Below are positions 24,801-33,800 of a stretch of DNA of 64,000 nt, one piece after another. Position 1 is the first letter of the stretch, and each line of letters opens with the position of its first letter. The notes beneath the pieces are model-generated. The model was not told the origin of the DNA. It searched no databases and saw only the letters and a program-made list of their open reading frames with translations. Origin of the DNA: DATBQN01 sp963755825. Its GTDB lineage: Bacteria > Acidobacteriota > Thermoanaerobaculia > Multivoradales > UBA5704. The stretch is from the NCBI GenBank assembly GCA_963755825.1, contig CAVWLA010000003.1, positions 682,001-746,000 on the forward strand, given 5' to 3'. Made by a program: the position numbers and the translations under genes.

Positions 24801-26827
24801 CCACCATGGCGCGCGTCCTCTCCCACCTCGAGAACCTCCTCGCCGGCTTCGCCGCCGAGCCCGACGGCCGGCTGGGCGACCGCAGCCTGCTCGGCGAGGC
24901 CGAGCGCGGCCAGCTCCTCCGCGAGTGGAACGACACCTCGACCGAGGCCGCCGCCGGCTGCCTGCACGAGCGCTTCGCCGCCCGCGCCGCCGAGCGGCCG
25001 GCGGCGCTCGCCGTCGACGACGGCACGGCGCGCCTCACCTTCGCCGAGCTCGACCGCTGGTCGGACCGCCTCGCCCACCGCCTGCGGCGCCTGGGCGTCG
25101 GGCCCGAGGTCGTCGTCGGCGTCTGCCTCGAGCGCTCGGCGGCGGCGGTCGGCGCCATCCTCGCCGTGCTCAAGGCCGGCGGCGCCTATCTGCCGCTCGA
25201 CCCGGCCCACCCCGCGGAGCGCCTGGCGCGGCTCGCCGCGGCGGCCGGCGCCGGCGTCGTGCTGACCGGCGGCGCGCCGCTCGCCGGGCTGCCGGAGGCG
25301 ACCGCCGCCCTCTGCCTCGAGGCGCTCTGCGGCGAGCTCGCGGCCGAGCTGGCCGAGACAATCGAGACGACGACGCCGCTACACGGTGGCGCCGAGCCGG
25401 ACAACCTCTGCTACGTCATCCACACCTCCGGCTCGACCGGCGAGCCGAAGGGGGTGATGGTCACCCACCGCTCGGCGGTCAATCTCCTCGACGCGCTCGA
25501 GCGGGCGATCTACTCGCGCCACCCGCACGCCTTGTCGGTCGGCCTCAACGCGCCGCTCACCTTCGACTCCTCGATCAAGCAGCTCTTCCAGCTCGCCTGC
25601 GGCCGCGCCGTCCACCTCCTCAGCGAGGAAGTCCGCCACGATCCCCGCGCGCTCCACGCCGACCTCGCGCGCCGGCGGCCAGCGGCGCTCGACTGCACGC
25701 CCGGCCAGCTCGCCCTCTGGTTGGAGGAGGGGGCGCTCGCCGGCGAGGCGGCGCCGGAGCTGATGCTGATCGGCGGCGAGGCGATCGACGAGCCGACCTG
25801 GGAGCGCCTGGCGGCGAGCGGGCGGCCGGCCTTCTACAACGTCTATGGGCCCGCCGAGTGCACCGTCGACGCCACCGCCTGCCGCATCGCGCCGCCGGGA
25901 CCCAGCCTCGGCCGACCGCTCGCCAACGTGCGGGTCCACGTGCTCGACGGCGACCTCCAGCCGCTGCCGATCGGCGCCCTGGGCGAGCTCTGCGTGGCGG
26001 GCTGCGGCCTCGCCCGCGGCTACCTGGGGAGACCCGAGGAGACCGCCGCGCGGTTCGTCCCCGACCCCTTCGCGGCGCAGCCCGGCTCCCGCCTCTACCG
26101 CACCGGCGACCGCGGGCGGCACCTCGCCGACGGCTCGCTCGAGTCCCGCGGCCGGCTCGATCGCCAGGTGAAGATCCGCGGCGCGCGGCTCGAGCCCGGC
26201 GAGGTCGAGGCGGCCCTGCTGCGCAGCCCGGCGATCCGCCAGGCCCTGGTGGTGGCGCGCCCGCAGGGACCGGCCGCGGCGGCCGAGACAATGCTCTGCG
26301 CCTACGTCGTGCCGCGAGCTGCGGGAGCGCTCGACGCCAGGGCCCTGCGCCAGGAGCTGCGCGACCGGCTGCCGCCGTGGGCGATCCCCGGCGCCTTCGT
26401 GGCGCTCGAGCGGATCCCCCTCAACGCTCACGGCAAGCCCGATCTCGGCGCCCTGCCGCATCCCGATTCCCTCGCCGCCGACCGCGGCGTCGGCCACGGT
26501 GCCCCGCGGACGCCGTTCGAGGCGGAGCTGGCGGCGATCTGGCGGGAGGTGCTCGGCCGCGAGGTCGGCATCGACGACGACTTCTTCGAGCTCGGCGGTC
26601 ACTCGCTCGTCGCCACCCGATTGATCTCGCGCGTCCGCGCCCACTTCGAGGTCGACCTGCCGCTCGGCAGCATCTTCACCAACCCCACCGTCGCCCAGCT
26701 GGCCGTCGCCGTGGCCGAGCTCCACATCGCCCGCACTGCAGACGACGAGCTCGACTCCATCCTCGCGGAGGTCGAAGCGCTGTCGGAAGAGGAGGCGCGC
26801 ACCGCGTATGAAGATTCGACTGTCTGA
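18887..26827 (+). CDS. NRPS-2: C-A-T-E-C-A-T
   Basis: Second elongation protein, about 2646 residues. TTG at 18887 overlaps the NRPS-1 stop (TTGA) with GAGG seven bases upstream; GTG at 18905 is an equal alternative. Domains by residue: C 18-470 ('HHLLLDGW'), A 480-990, T 995-1075 ('GGDSILSLQ'), E 1085-1540 ('HHLVVDSVSW'), C 1560-2010, A 2020-2525, T 2538-2612 ('LGGHSLVAT'). The first A domain is odd: the position-235 Asp is Asn ('GFNVVLEEL') and the YGPTE motif reads FGLTE; its code is about NVEEIGVITK. The second A reads DSKDLGVVDK, close to Glu/Gln codes. The second C domain has HQSLFDGW, with Gln for the second His of HHxxxDG. The C-terminus is acidic ('LSEEEARTAYEDSTV'). The first module includes an E domain, so a D-residue is expected there. 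Confidence 0.94.
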   Translation: MRSDITVNHDVAPPPRETFEDAYPLSPVQEGLLFHSLYAPESGAYVSQISVRIESREAAAFVDAWRTVMARHPALRTAYVWKQTEHPLQVVVRRLDMPLVREDWRALQVGEVERRLAAYLAADAQRGFNPAKPPLMRLALVALAGGASLMIWTFHHLLLDGWSIGLVLRELLALVRDPAAPLPPAPRPYKDFIAWLGRQEAGKAAAHWQRELAGFTAPTTLAFDRGRLAVAGDAAQESMLGEISRRRDLRLSATTTGRLQGAARRQRVTLSTLQQGAWALLLSRAGSDRDVVFGSVVAGRPHDLPGAEEIVGLFVNTLPVRVRLPAEENVHGWLRRLQDGQLAARAHQHTPLAQIQAASEVAPGLPLFETLCAFENHPLDASLAVFGSGGDGGGAGRPRFLDRAHYPLTFVAFPGDEILLTLEHSARFEPLDVDRMLGQLAIALEAITAADRPLSEIVLASAAERHQLLCEWNDTAVELAAGRGVHQLIAEQAARTPDAVAVAAGDGALSYGGLAARWSRVAAWLAAQGVSAETPVGLHVERSAELASGLLGILAAGGVYLPLDPALPAARLGLLLDEARPAALLVSRHLLPRLAHRGIPTLCLEDLGPATGSPETRAARTEPQQLAYTVFTSGSTGRPKGVSIAHRSLVNFAREAERAFGLRPGDRILQLSPLGFNVVLEELVPTWLSGACTVLAAGADQLSCADLDRLIAEREITGLELPAPFWQEWVDQLDAAGAAPPACLRFLILGCERPHPERVAAWRRFAIPLVCVFGLTETTITSTLSVDAPRGGWAAAEPTAGRPIGNTQIYVLDVDLAPALHGVPGELWIGGEGVGRGYLGRPDLTAERYLPDPFGGEAGARLYRTGDLALLLPDGNLRLLGRLDRQVKVRGFRIEPGEIEEALGAHPRVESAVVVARRDCGRVRLVGYVVPARGAGGPADGLEAELAAHLAARLPAWMVPGDLVILERLPLTATGKIDRQALPAPPARPLEAPLRAAGSPLEAALLEIWADVLGVHRLSVDDDFFAAGGDSILSLQIVARAHRAGIRITPRQLFEHPTVAALAAVATLAATGAAGADAGDREPAGGEVPLTPIQRWFFALAPPSPQHWNLPLTLAARCALDTRALRRALAAVAAHHDALRLRFVAEAAGWRQTGGGGEAMPFQEMDLAVLPEAGQAMAMAAGLRQLQPSLDLERGPLARAVLFRRGAGGSGDRLALVVHHLVVDSVSWRILVEDLETAYGQLAQGLPVRLPAKTTSFQAWAERLASDAAKTTAGELPYWLAETAGDLALSTAGDPREDTIGASSTLSVALGAEATQQLLRRVPAVYRTEITDVLLAALGRSLAAWTDGRPFLVDLEGHGREPAGEGIDLSRTVGWFTALYPVRLDPAAAAEPGRALRAVKEKLRRVPGHGLGYGLLRYLAGSAAQAETLAARPAAPVLFNYLGQTDALLGAASTFALAEDGAGEKDEPIAAVDPAAPRSHRLEINAWIRGSRLHAAWTFSERRDRREAVEALARRFLAELETLIAHCLSPQAGGYTPADFPLLDLGTDLGIDALDRLAGGDRNIEDIYPLAPLQEGMVFHGRLEPERGAYFAQLVLDLVGGVDTAALRRAWQAVVDRHASLRVSFAWEGLAQPLQIVHRQVAVPWREEDWRSLAGDRERRFADLLRDDRERGLPLDRAPLLRFALLRLADDRRRLVWSYHQSLFDGWSLPIIFRDLAAFYRAFARGEAVRLGAAGRYRDFIAWLREQDTAAAEAAWRRELAGLAAPTSLAGFELSPPASGGETHAARSLQLAPAASAALQELGRRRRLTLSTIVHGAWALLLSRYAGEDEVLFGTTVAGRPPELPAVGAAVGLFINTLPTRVEVPPGAPLGTWLQQLQERQVEMRQHEATPLVEIRSWSEIPARSPLFESILVFENFPMEAALGGDGDGGTGFAVEPVATLSRTNYPLSLVADANPHLRLKLTYDARRFAATTMARVLSHLENLLAGFAAEPDGRLGDRSLLGEAERGQLLREWNDTSTEAAAGCLHERFAARAAERPAALAVDDGTARLTFAELDRWSDRLAHRLRRLGVGPEVVVGVCLERSAAAVGAILAVLKAGGAYLPLDPAHPAERLARLAAAAGAGVVLTGGAPLAGLPEATAALCLEALCGELAAELAETIETTTPLHGGAEPDNLCYVIHTSGSTGEPKGVMVTHRSAVNLLDALERAIYSRHPHALSVGLNAPLTFDSSIKQLFQLACGRAVHLLSEEVRHDPRALHADLARRRPAALDCTPGQLALWLEEGALAGEAAPELMLIGGEAIDEPTWERLAASGRPAFYNVYGPAECTVDATACRIAPPGPSLGRPLANVRVHVLDGDLQPLPIGALGELCVAGCGLARGYLGRPEETAARFVPDPFAAQPGSRLYRTGDRGRHLADGSLESRGRLDRQVKIRGARLEPGEVEAALLRSPAIRQALVVARPQGPAAAAETMLCAYVVPRAAGALDARALRQELRDRLPPWAIPGAFVALERIPLNAHGKPDLGALPHPDSLAADRGVGHGAPRTPFEAELAAIWREVLGREVGIDDDFFELGGHSLVATRLISRVRAHFEVDLPLGSIFTNPTVAQLAVAVAELHIARTADDELDSILAEVEALSEEEARTAYEDSTV

Positions 26828-27824
26828 ACAGGAGCTCGAGGACGTCGGCTCCTTGATCGACGAGATCACCTCCCGGTTCGATTCCGTGGAGTGCCCGGAG
26901 CTGTTGCGCCGAGCCTCCCTCCTCGCCGACGAGCTGCCGCGGAGGCTGCGGGCGGCGTTCCTCGACTTCCGGCTCGACGAGCCGGAAGGGGGCGTGCTGG
27001 TCGTCGGCGGCTACGCCATCGACGAGGAGCGCCTGGGACCGACCCCGATGCACTGGCACGGCGGCGACGGCCGCTCGCCGGCCCTCCGCGAGGAGGTCTA
27101 CTGCGCGCTCCTCGCCTGCGCCCTGGGTGAGCCCATCGCCTGGCGGACGCAGCAGGGCGGGCGCGTCGTGCACGACGTCCTCCCCATCCGCGGCCACGAA
27201 GGGGAGCAGCTCGGCAGCGGCAGCGAGCAGGTGCTCTGGTGGCACACCGAGGACGCCTTTCACCCCTACCGCGGCGACTACCTCCAGATGATGTGCCTGC
27301 GCAACCCCGACCGCGTGCCGACGACGGTCGGCTCGCTCGCCGCGGCGCGGCTCGCGCCGGAGCATCTCGAGCTGCTCTTCGAGCCGCACTTCACCATCCG
27401 TCCGGACGAGTCCCACCTGCCCAAGAATCGGCCGCCCGACGCCGCCGCGGCGGCGCCCGCCGGCTCCTACGCGCAGATCGAGGCGCTGCAGAGCCGGCCG
27501 CCGAAGCTGGCGGTGCTGTTCGGCGATCCGGCGTCGCCCTACCTGCGGCTCGATCCCTACTTCATGGATCCGGTCGAGGATTCACCGGCGGCGCAGGCGG
27601 CCCTCGACGCCCTCGTCGCCGCCATCGAGGCCAGCCTCTGGGACTTGCACCTGGAGGCCGGCGAGGTCTGCTTCATCGACAACTACCGGGTGGTCCACGG
27701 GCGGCGGGCGTTCAGGGCCCGCTACGACGGCCGCGACCGCTGGCTGAAGCGGCTCAACATCGCCCGCGACCTGAGGAAATCGCGCACCGCGCGCGAGGCC
27801 TCGTCGTCGCGGGTGATCGGCTAG
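26808..27824 (+). CDS. Fe(II)/2-oxoglutarate-dependent amino acid hydroxylase, VioC/AsnO-like
   Basis: 338 residues; the ATG lies inside the end of NRPS-2 (20-base overlap), so translation is probably coupled. The metal triad is readable as His146 and Glu148 ('WWHTEDAFHPYRGDYLQ') with His297 ('RVVHGRRAF'); Arg residues at 311-315 ('RWLKRLN') are placed to bind 2-oxoglutarate. An HxE first motif instead of HxD is typical of the clavaminate synthase-like subgroup that includes arginine and asparagine beta-hydroxylases (VioC, AsnO). Such enzymes hydroxylate the beta-carbon of a free or carrier-bound amino acid. From its place in the operon the likely target is a residue of this lipopeptide, perhaps the Glu/Gln-like residue of NRPS-2, but the substrate cannot be read from the sequence. 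Confidence 0.87.
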   Translation: MKIRLSEQELEDVGSLIDEITSRFDSVECPELLRRASLLADELPRRLRAAFLDFRLDEPEGGVLVVGGYAIDEERLGPTPMHWHGGDGRSPALREEVYCALLACALGEPIAWRTQQGGRVVHDVLPIRGHEGEQLGSGSEQVLWWHTEDAFHPYRGDYLQMMCLRNPDRVPTTVGSLAAARLAPEHLELLFEPHFTIRPDESHLPKNRPPDAAAAAPAGSYAQIEALQSRPPKLAVLFGDPASPYLRLDPYFMDPVEDSPAAQAALDALVAAIEASLWDLHLEAGEVCFIDNYRVVHGRRAFRARYDGRDRWLKRLNIARDLRKSRTAREASSSRVIG

Positions 27825-27838
27825 CGAGGGAGAGGCGG

Positions 27839-30800
27839 ATGGCGAGCTCGGGCATGAACGATCGATCGCAGCGGGTCGCCGCGCTGTCGCCGGAGAAGCT
27901 GGCTCTGCTCATGGCGCGCACCGGCCGGCAGGCGAAGCCGGCGGCGGAGCGCGAGCGGCAGACCATCCCGCGGCGCGGGCCGGGCGACCCGCTGGTCCTC
28001 TCGCTCGCCCAGGAGCGCATGTGGTTCGTCGAGCAGCTGCAGCCGGGCAACACCGCCTACAACGTCGCCGTCGCCGCCCGCCTCCGCGGCCTGCCGGCAC
28101 CCCAGCTCCTCGGCCGCGCGCTCGCCGAGATCGCCCGCCGGCACGAAGTGCTGCAGGCCACCGTGCAGCGGATCGACGGTCAGCCGCGGCCGGTGATCGA
28201 TCCGGCGCTGCGGCCGGGCTGGTGCCACGCCGACCTCTCGGCGCTGCCGGCGGCCGCCCGCGAGGCGGCGATCTTCCGGCGCGTCGAGGACGAGGTGCTG
28301 CAGCCGTTCGACCTCTCGCGCGGCCCGCTGCTGCGCGGCCTGCTGCTCGCCCTGGGCGGCGACGAGGCGGTCATCTGCCTCACCATCCACCACCTCGTCG
28401 CCGACGGCTGGTCGCTCAACGTGCTGCTGCGCGAGATCATCGAGATCCACCAGGCGGCGGTGCGCGGCGACGAGCACCGCCTCCCGGCGCTGCCGATCCA
28501 ATATTTCGACTACGCGCTCTGGCAGCGCCGCCGGCTGGCGAGCGGCGTCCTCGAGAGGCAGCTCGACTACTGGCGCCGCCGCCTCGCCGACAGCGCGCCG
28601 AGCCTGCGCCTGCCCGCCGACCGGCCGCGGCCGAAGGAGGCCGACTGGCGCGGCAAGACCGTGCGCCTGGTCCTCGACCCGCTCACCGCTGCAGCGGTGC
28701 GCGGGTGGACGCGGCGCCAGGGGGTGACCTCCTTCACCACCGCTCTCGCGGCGCTGCAGGCGCTCCTCTGCCGCTACAGCGGCCAGCGCGACTTCAACGT
28801 CGGCACCCCGATCAGCGGCCGCAACCAGGTGGAGACCGAGGGGCTGATCGGCCTCTTCATCAACATCCTGGCCATCCGCGGCGACCTCGCCGGCAACCCC
28901 GGCTTCGCGGAGATCGCGCGGCGGGCGCACGTCTCCGTGCTGGAAGCCTTCGACAACCAGGACCTGCCCTTCCAGAAGCTGGTCGAGGAGCTGCAGCCGG
29001 AGCGCGGCCTCTACCAGTCGCCCTTCTTCCAGGTGGCGCTCAACCGCGCGCCGCTGCACCAGCCGGCGCTCCCCGGCGTCGAGGTGGAGCACCTCAAGGT
29101 CGAGCGCTGGACGGCGCGCCAGGACCTGATCCTCTTCCTCGTCGACGACGAGGCGGGGATGTCCTTCGACTTCGAGCTCAGCCTCGGGCTCTTCGACGTC
29201 GCCACCATCGAGCGCCTGGCGGCGCACTTCCGCCATCTGCTGGCGGCCGCCGTCGCGGCGCCAGAGCGGCCGCTCGCCGAGCTGCCGCTCCTCGGCGACC
29301 CCGAGCGCCACCAGATCCTCGTCGAGTGGAGCGGCGGGGCGATGGGCGGGCCGGCGACCGGCGAGCCGCGCGAGGGCGATCCGGAGCGGCGGTTCTACGT
29401 CCTCCAGGCCGACCTCGAGCCGCTGCCGGTCGGCGCCGTCGGCGAGCTCTTCGTCGGCGGCTCCGGCGCCGTGCGCGGCTTCGACGCCGACCCCGCGCGC
29501 ACCTCGGCGCGCTTCCTCCCCGATCCCTTCGCCGCCGAGCGCGGCGAGCCCGGCGCGCGGCTCTATCGGACCGGCGAGGAGGCGCGCCTGCGCCCCGACG
29601 GGCGGATCGAGATCGTCGGCCGCGACGACGGCGCCGCGGCCGCCGTCGACCTCTCGCCGCTCGCTCCCCTCCTCGCCGCCGCCGCGACCGCGGCGCTGCC
29701 GGCCATCCCGCCGGCGGACCGCGAGCAGCCGCTCCTCCTCTCCTTCGCCCAGCGGCGGCTCTGGTTCCGCGACCGCTTCGATCCCGATAGCCCGTTCGAG
29801 CAGCTCGCGGCGGCCTGGCGCCTGCGCGGCCCGCTGTCGCTCCCGACGCTCGCCGCCAGCTTCGCCGAGGTCGTCCGCCGCCACGAGATCCTGCGCACCA
29901 CCTTCACCGCCGAGTCGCGCGAGCCGCGGCAGCGGATCGCGCCGCGGTCGTCCGCCGGCCTCGAGCTCGCCGATCTCGCGGGGCTGCCCGAGGCCCGCCG
30001 CGAGGGCGAGCTCCGGCGGCAGCTCGGTCGCGGCGGCGCTGGCCTCTTCGACATCGAGCTGGGGCCGCTCTGGCGGGCGGCCCTCCTCCGCCTCGGCGAC
30101 GAGGACCACGTCCTCTTCCTCGCCATGCACCGCATGACGGCCGACCGCCGCTCGCTCGCCATCCTCGCCGGCGAGCTCGGCGCGATCTACGCCGCGGCCG
30201 TCGATGGACGGCCGTCGCCGCGTGCCGGGCGGCCCATCCATTTCGCCGACTTCGCCGCCTGGCAGCGCTCCTGGTCGAGCGGCGAGAATCTCGCCGCCCA
30301 GCTCGCCTTCTGGCGGCGGCAGCTCGGCGAGGCGCCGCCGCTCCTCGATCTCGCCGCCGACCGGCCGCGGCCGCCGGTGCTCGGCCCGCGCGGCGGCCGG
30401 CGAGAGCTCACCGTGCCGCGCGGTGTCGCATTCGCCCTCGCGCGGCTGGCGAGCGATGCCGGGGCGACGCCGTCGATCGCGCTGCTCACCGCCTTCCAGG
30501 TCCTCCTGGCGCGCACCAGCGGCGAGAGCGACATCGCCGTCGGCACCGCGCGGGCGGGGCGCGAGCCGGCCGAGACCGAGCGGCTGATCGGCCCCTTCGC
30601 CGACACCCTGGTCGTCCGCGCGCAGCTGGCGGACGGGACGAGCTTCGAAGGCGCCCTCCGCCAGGTGCGCGATGCGGCGCTCGCCGCCGAGGCGCACCGG
30701 CACATCCCCTTCGCCCAGCTCGTCGAGGAGCTCCACCCGCAGCTCACCCGCCGCCCCGTCCCGCTCCTCCAGGCGAGCTTCGCCTTCGACGCCGCTCCCG

Positions 30801-33800
30801 ACGGTGCGCACGAGCGAGGCTTCCCGGGCGCTCTGCGGGTCGAGCCGCTCGCGGCGGGACCGCCCACCGCCGGGCTCGATCTCGGCCTCACCCTGCGGCA
30901 GACGGAGGGCGGCCTCGCCGGTGAGCTCACCTGGAGCGCCGAGCTCTTCGACCCGGCGACCGCCGAGCGCCTGGCCGGCCACCTCGCCAACCTGCTGGCG
31001 GGCATCGCCGCCGATCCCGCCGCCAGCCTCGACGAGCTCCCGCTCCTCGGCGAGGCCGAGCGCCGGCAGCTCGCCGCCTGGGGCGCCGCGGAGTCCGCCG
31101 CCCCGCTCGGCCGCACCATTCCCGAGCTCTTCGCCGCCTGCGTCGAGCGCCGCCCCGATGCCGAGGCGCTGGTCTTCGGCGGCGAAAGGCTGACCTACGC
31201 CGACCTCGACCGGCGCGCCAACGGCCTCGCCCGGGCGCTCGCCGGCCGCGGCGTGCGCGCCGGCAGTCTGGTGGCCATCCTCGCCGGACCGTCGGTCGAC
31301 TTCGTCGTCGCCGCCCTGGCGACTCTCAAGGCCGGCGGCGCCTACGTGCCGCTCGACCCGGGCTATCCACAGGGGCGGCTGGACTTCATGCTCGCCGACA
31401 CCGCCGCCTCCGTGGTTCTGCTGCCGGGCGGCGCGGCGGCCGACCGCCTCGCCCCCGGCGTCGAGCTCCTGCGCATCGACGGCGCGGTGCCGACAGCGAC
31501 GGCAGCGACGGCAGCGACGGCAGCGCCGGCGGCGACGGGACCGATCGCCGGCCCGCCCGACGGCGATCTCGCCTACGTCATCTACACCTCCGGCTCGACC
31601 GGCCAGCCGAAAGGCGTGGCGGTGCCGCACCGCGCGGTGGTGCGGCTGGTGCTCGGCACCAACTACGTCGAGCTGGGCGAGGGCGAGCGCGTCGGCCACG
31701 CCTCGACCGTCGCCTTCGACGCCGCCACCTTCGAGATCTGGGGCCCGCTGCTCTCCGGCGGCTGCGTGGTGGAGATCCCGCGCCAGGTGCTGCTCTCGCC
31801 CGGCCAGCTCGGCGCGGCGATCGGCGAGCTCGGCATCACCACCCTCTTCCTCACCACCGCCCTCTTCAACCAGGTGGCGCGCGAGGCGCCGAAGACCTTC
31901 CAGCCGCTGCGCAACCTGCTCTTCGGCGGCGAGGCGGCCGACCCCTTCGCCGTCCGGCGGGTGCTCGCGGCCGGCGCTCCCGGCCGGCTGCTGCACGTCT
32001 ACGGGCCGACGGAGAGCACCACCTTCGCCCTCTTCCACCGCGTCGTCCGCGTCGCCGAGGACGCCGCGACCGTCCCCATCGGACGGCCCGTCGCCGGCAC
32101 CAGCCTGCACCTCCTCGACCGCCATCTGCGGCCGGTCCCGGTCGGCGTCGAGGGCGAGATCCTCCTCGGCGGCGACGGCCTCGCCCGCGGCTACCTGAAC
32201 CGCCCCGAGCTCACTGCCGAGCGCTTCGTCCCCGATCCCAACGGCGCCCCCGGTTCCCGGCTCTACCGCACCGGCGACCTCGGCCGCTTCCGCGCCGGCG
32301 GCACCCTCGACTTCGCCGGCCGCACCGACGACCAGGTGAAGCTGCGCGGCTTCCGCGTCGAGCCGGGGGAGGTCCGCAGCCTGCTGCTGCTCCACCCGTC
32401 GGTGCGCGACGCCGCCGTCGTCGCCACCGCCGCCGGGCTGCCGGACCGCCAGCTGGTCGCCTACGTCGTCGGCGCCGCCGGCCGCGAGCCCGACGAGAGC
32501 GAGCTCCAGCGCTTCCTCGCCGCGCGGCTGCCGGAGCACATGCTGCCGGCGGCCTGCGTGGCGCTCGACCGCCTGCCGCTCACCCTCGGCGGCAAGCTCG
32601 ACCGCCGCGCCCTGCCGCCGCCCGATCCCGACCGGGCGCGCGGCGGCCGCTCGCACGTCGCCCCGCGCACGCTGGTCGAGGAGATGCTCGCCGGCCTCTG
32701 GGCGGAGCAGCTCGGCCGCGACCGCGTCGGCATCCACGACGACTTCTTCGAGCTCGGCGGCCACTCGCTGCTGGCGGCGCAGATCGTCTGGCGGGCGGCG
32801 AAGATGTTCCAGGTCAGCCTGCCGGTGACGACGCTCTTCGAGAGCCCCACGGTCGCCGATCTCGCCGCCGCCCTCGAGGGGGCGATGAGCGGCGCCGGGC
32901 AAACCGAGCTGCCGCCGATCCGCGGCGCCGCGCGCGGCGGCCACCTGCCGCTCTCCTTCGCCCAGGAGCGGCTGTGGTTCCTCGCCCAGGCGGCTCCCGG
33001 CGAAATCACCTACAACATGCCGTTCTCGGTCCGCCTGCAGGGCCGCCTGGCGACCGCGGTGCTGGCGCGGACGATGAGCGAGATCGTCCGCCGCCACGAG
33101 ATGCTGCGCACCACCTTCCCCGCCCCCAAGGGGCGCCCGCGGCAGCAGATCCAGCCGCCGCCCGCCTGGGAGCTGCCGCTGGTCGACCTGCGGCGCCTGC
33201 CGGAGGGAGCGGCGGAGGCCGAGGCGCGCCGCATCGACCGCGGCGAGGCGGCGCGGCCGTTCGACCTCGCCCGCGAGCTGCCGCTACGCACCGTCCTCGT
33301 GCGGCTGGGCGACGAGACCCATCAGGTGCTCTTCACCATGCACCACATCGCGAGCGACGGCTGGTCGATGGGTGTCCTCATCCGCGAGGTGCGCGAGATC
33401 TACAACGCCTTCTGGCACGGCGAGCCCTGCCCTCTCGCGCCGCTGGCGGTGCAGTACGCCGACTTCGCGGCTTGGCAGCGCGATTGGCTGTCGAGCGAGG
33501 GGCTCGCATCCCACCTCGCCTACTGGCGCCGCCAGCTCGCCGGCGCCGACGCCGACCTCGGGCTCCCCCGGCGCTCGGCGCCGCCGGCGGCGGGGCCGCG
33601 CGAGGCCGCGGTCGAGCTCAGCCTGCCGCCGGCCCTCGTCGCCGAGCTGACGGCGCTCGGCCGCCATCAGGGGGTGACGCTTTTCATGACCCTCCTCGCC
33701 GGCTTCCAGGCGCTGCTCTACCGCTACGGCGGCAGGGCCGGCCTCTGCCTCGGCACCCCCATCTCCGGCCGCAACCGTCCCGAGCTACGCGGCCTGATCG

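Noticed and set aside
31480..31540. GCGACGGCA-type microrepeat inside the NRPS-3 A domain
   Set aside because: It only encodes a short Ala/Thr linker in a variable loop between core motifs; ordinary slippage in GC-rich coding DNA.
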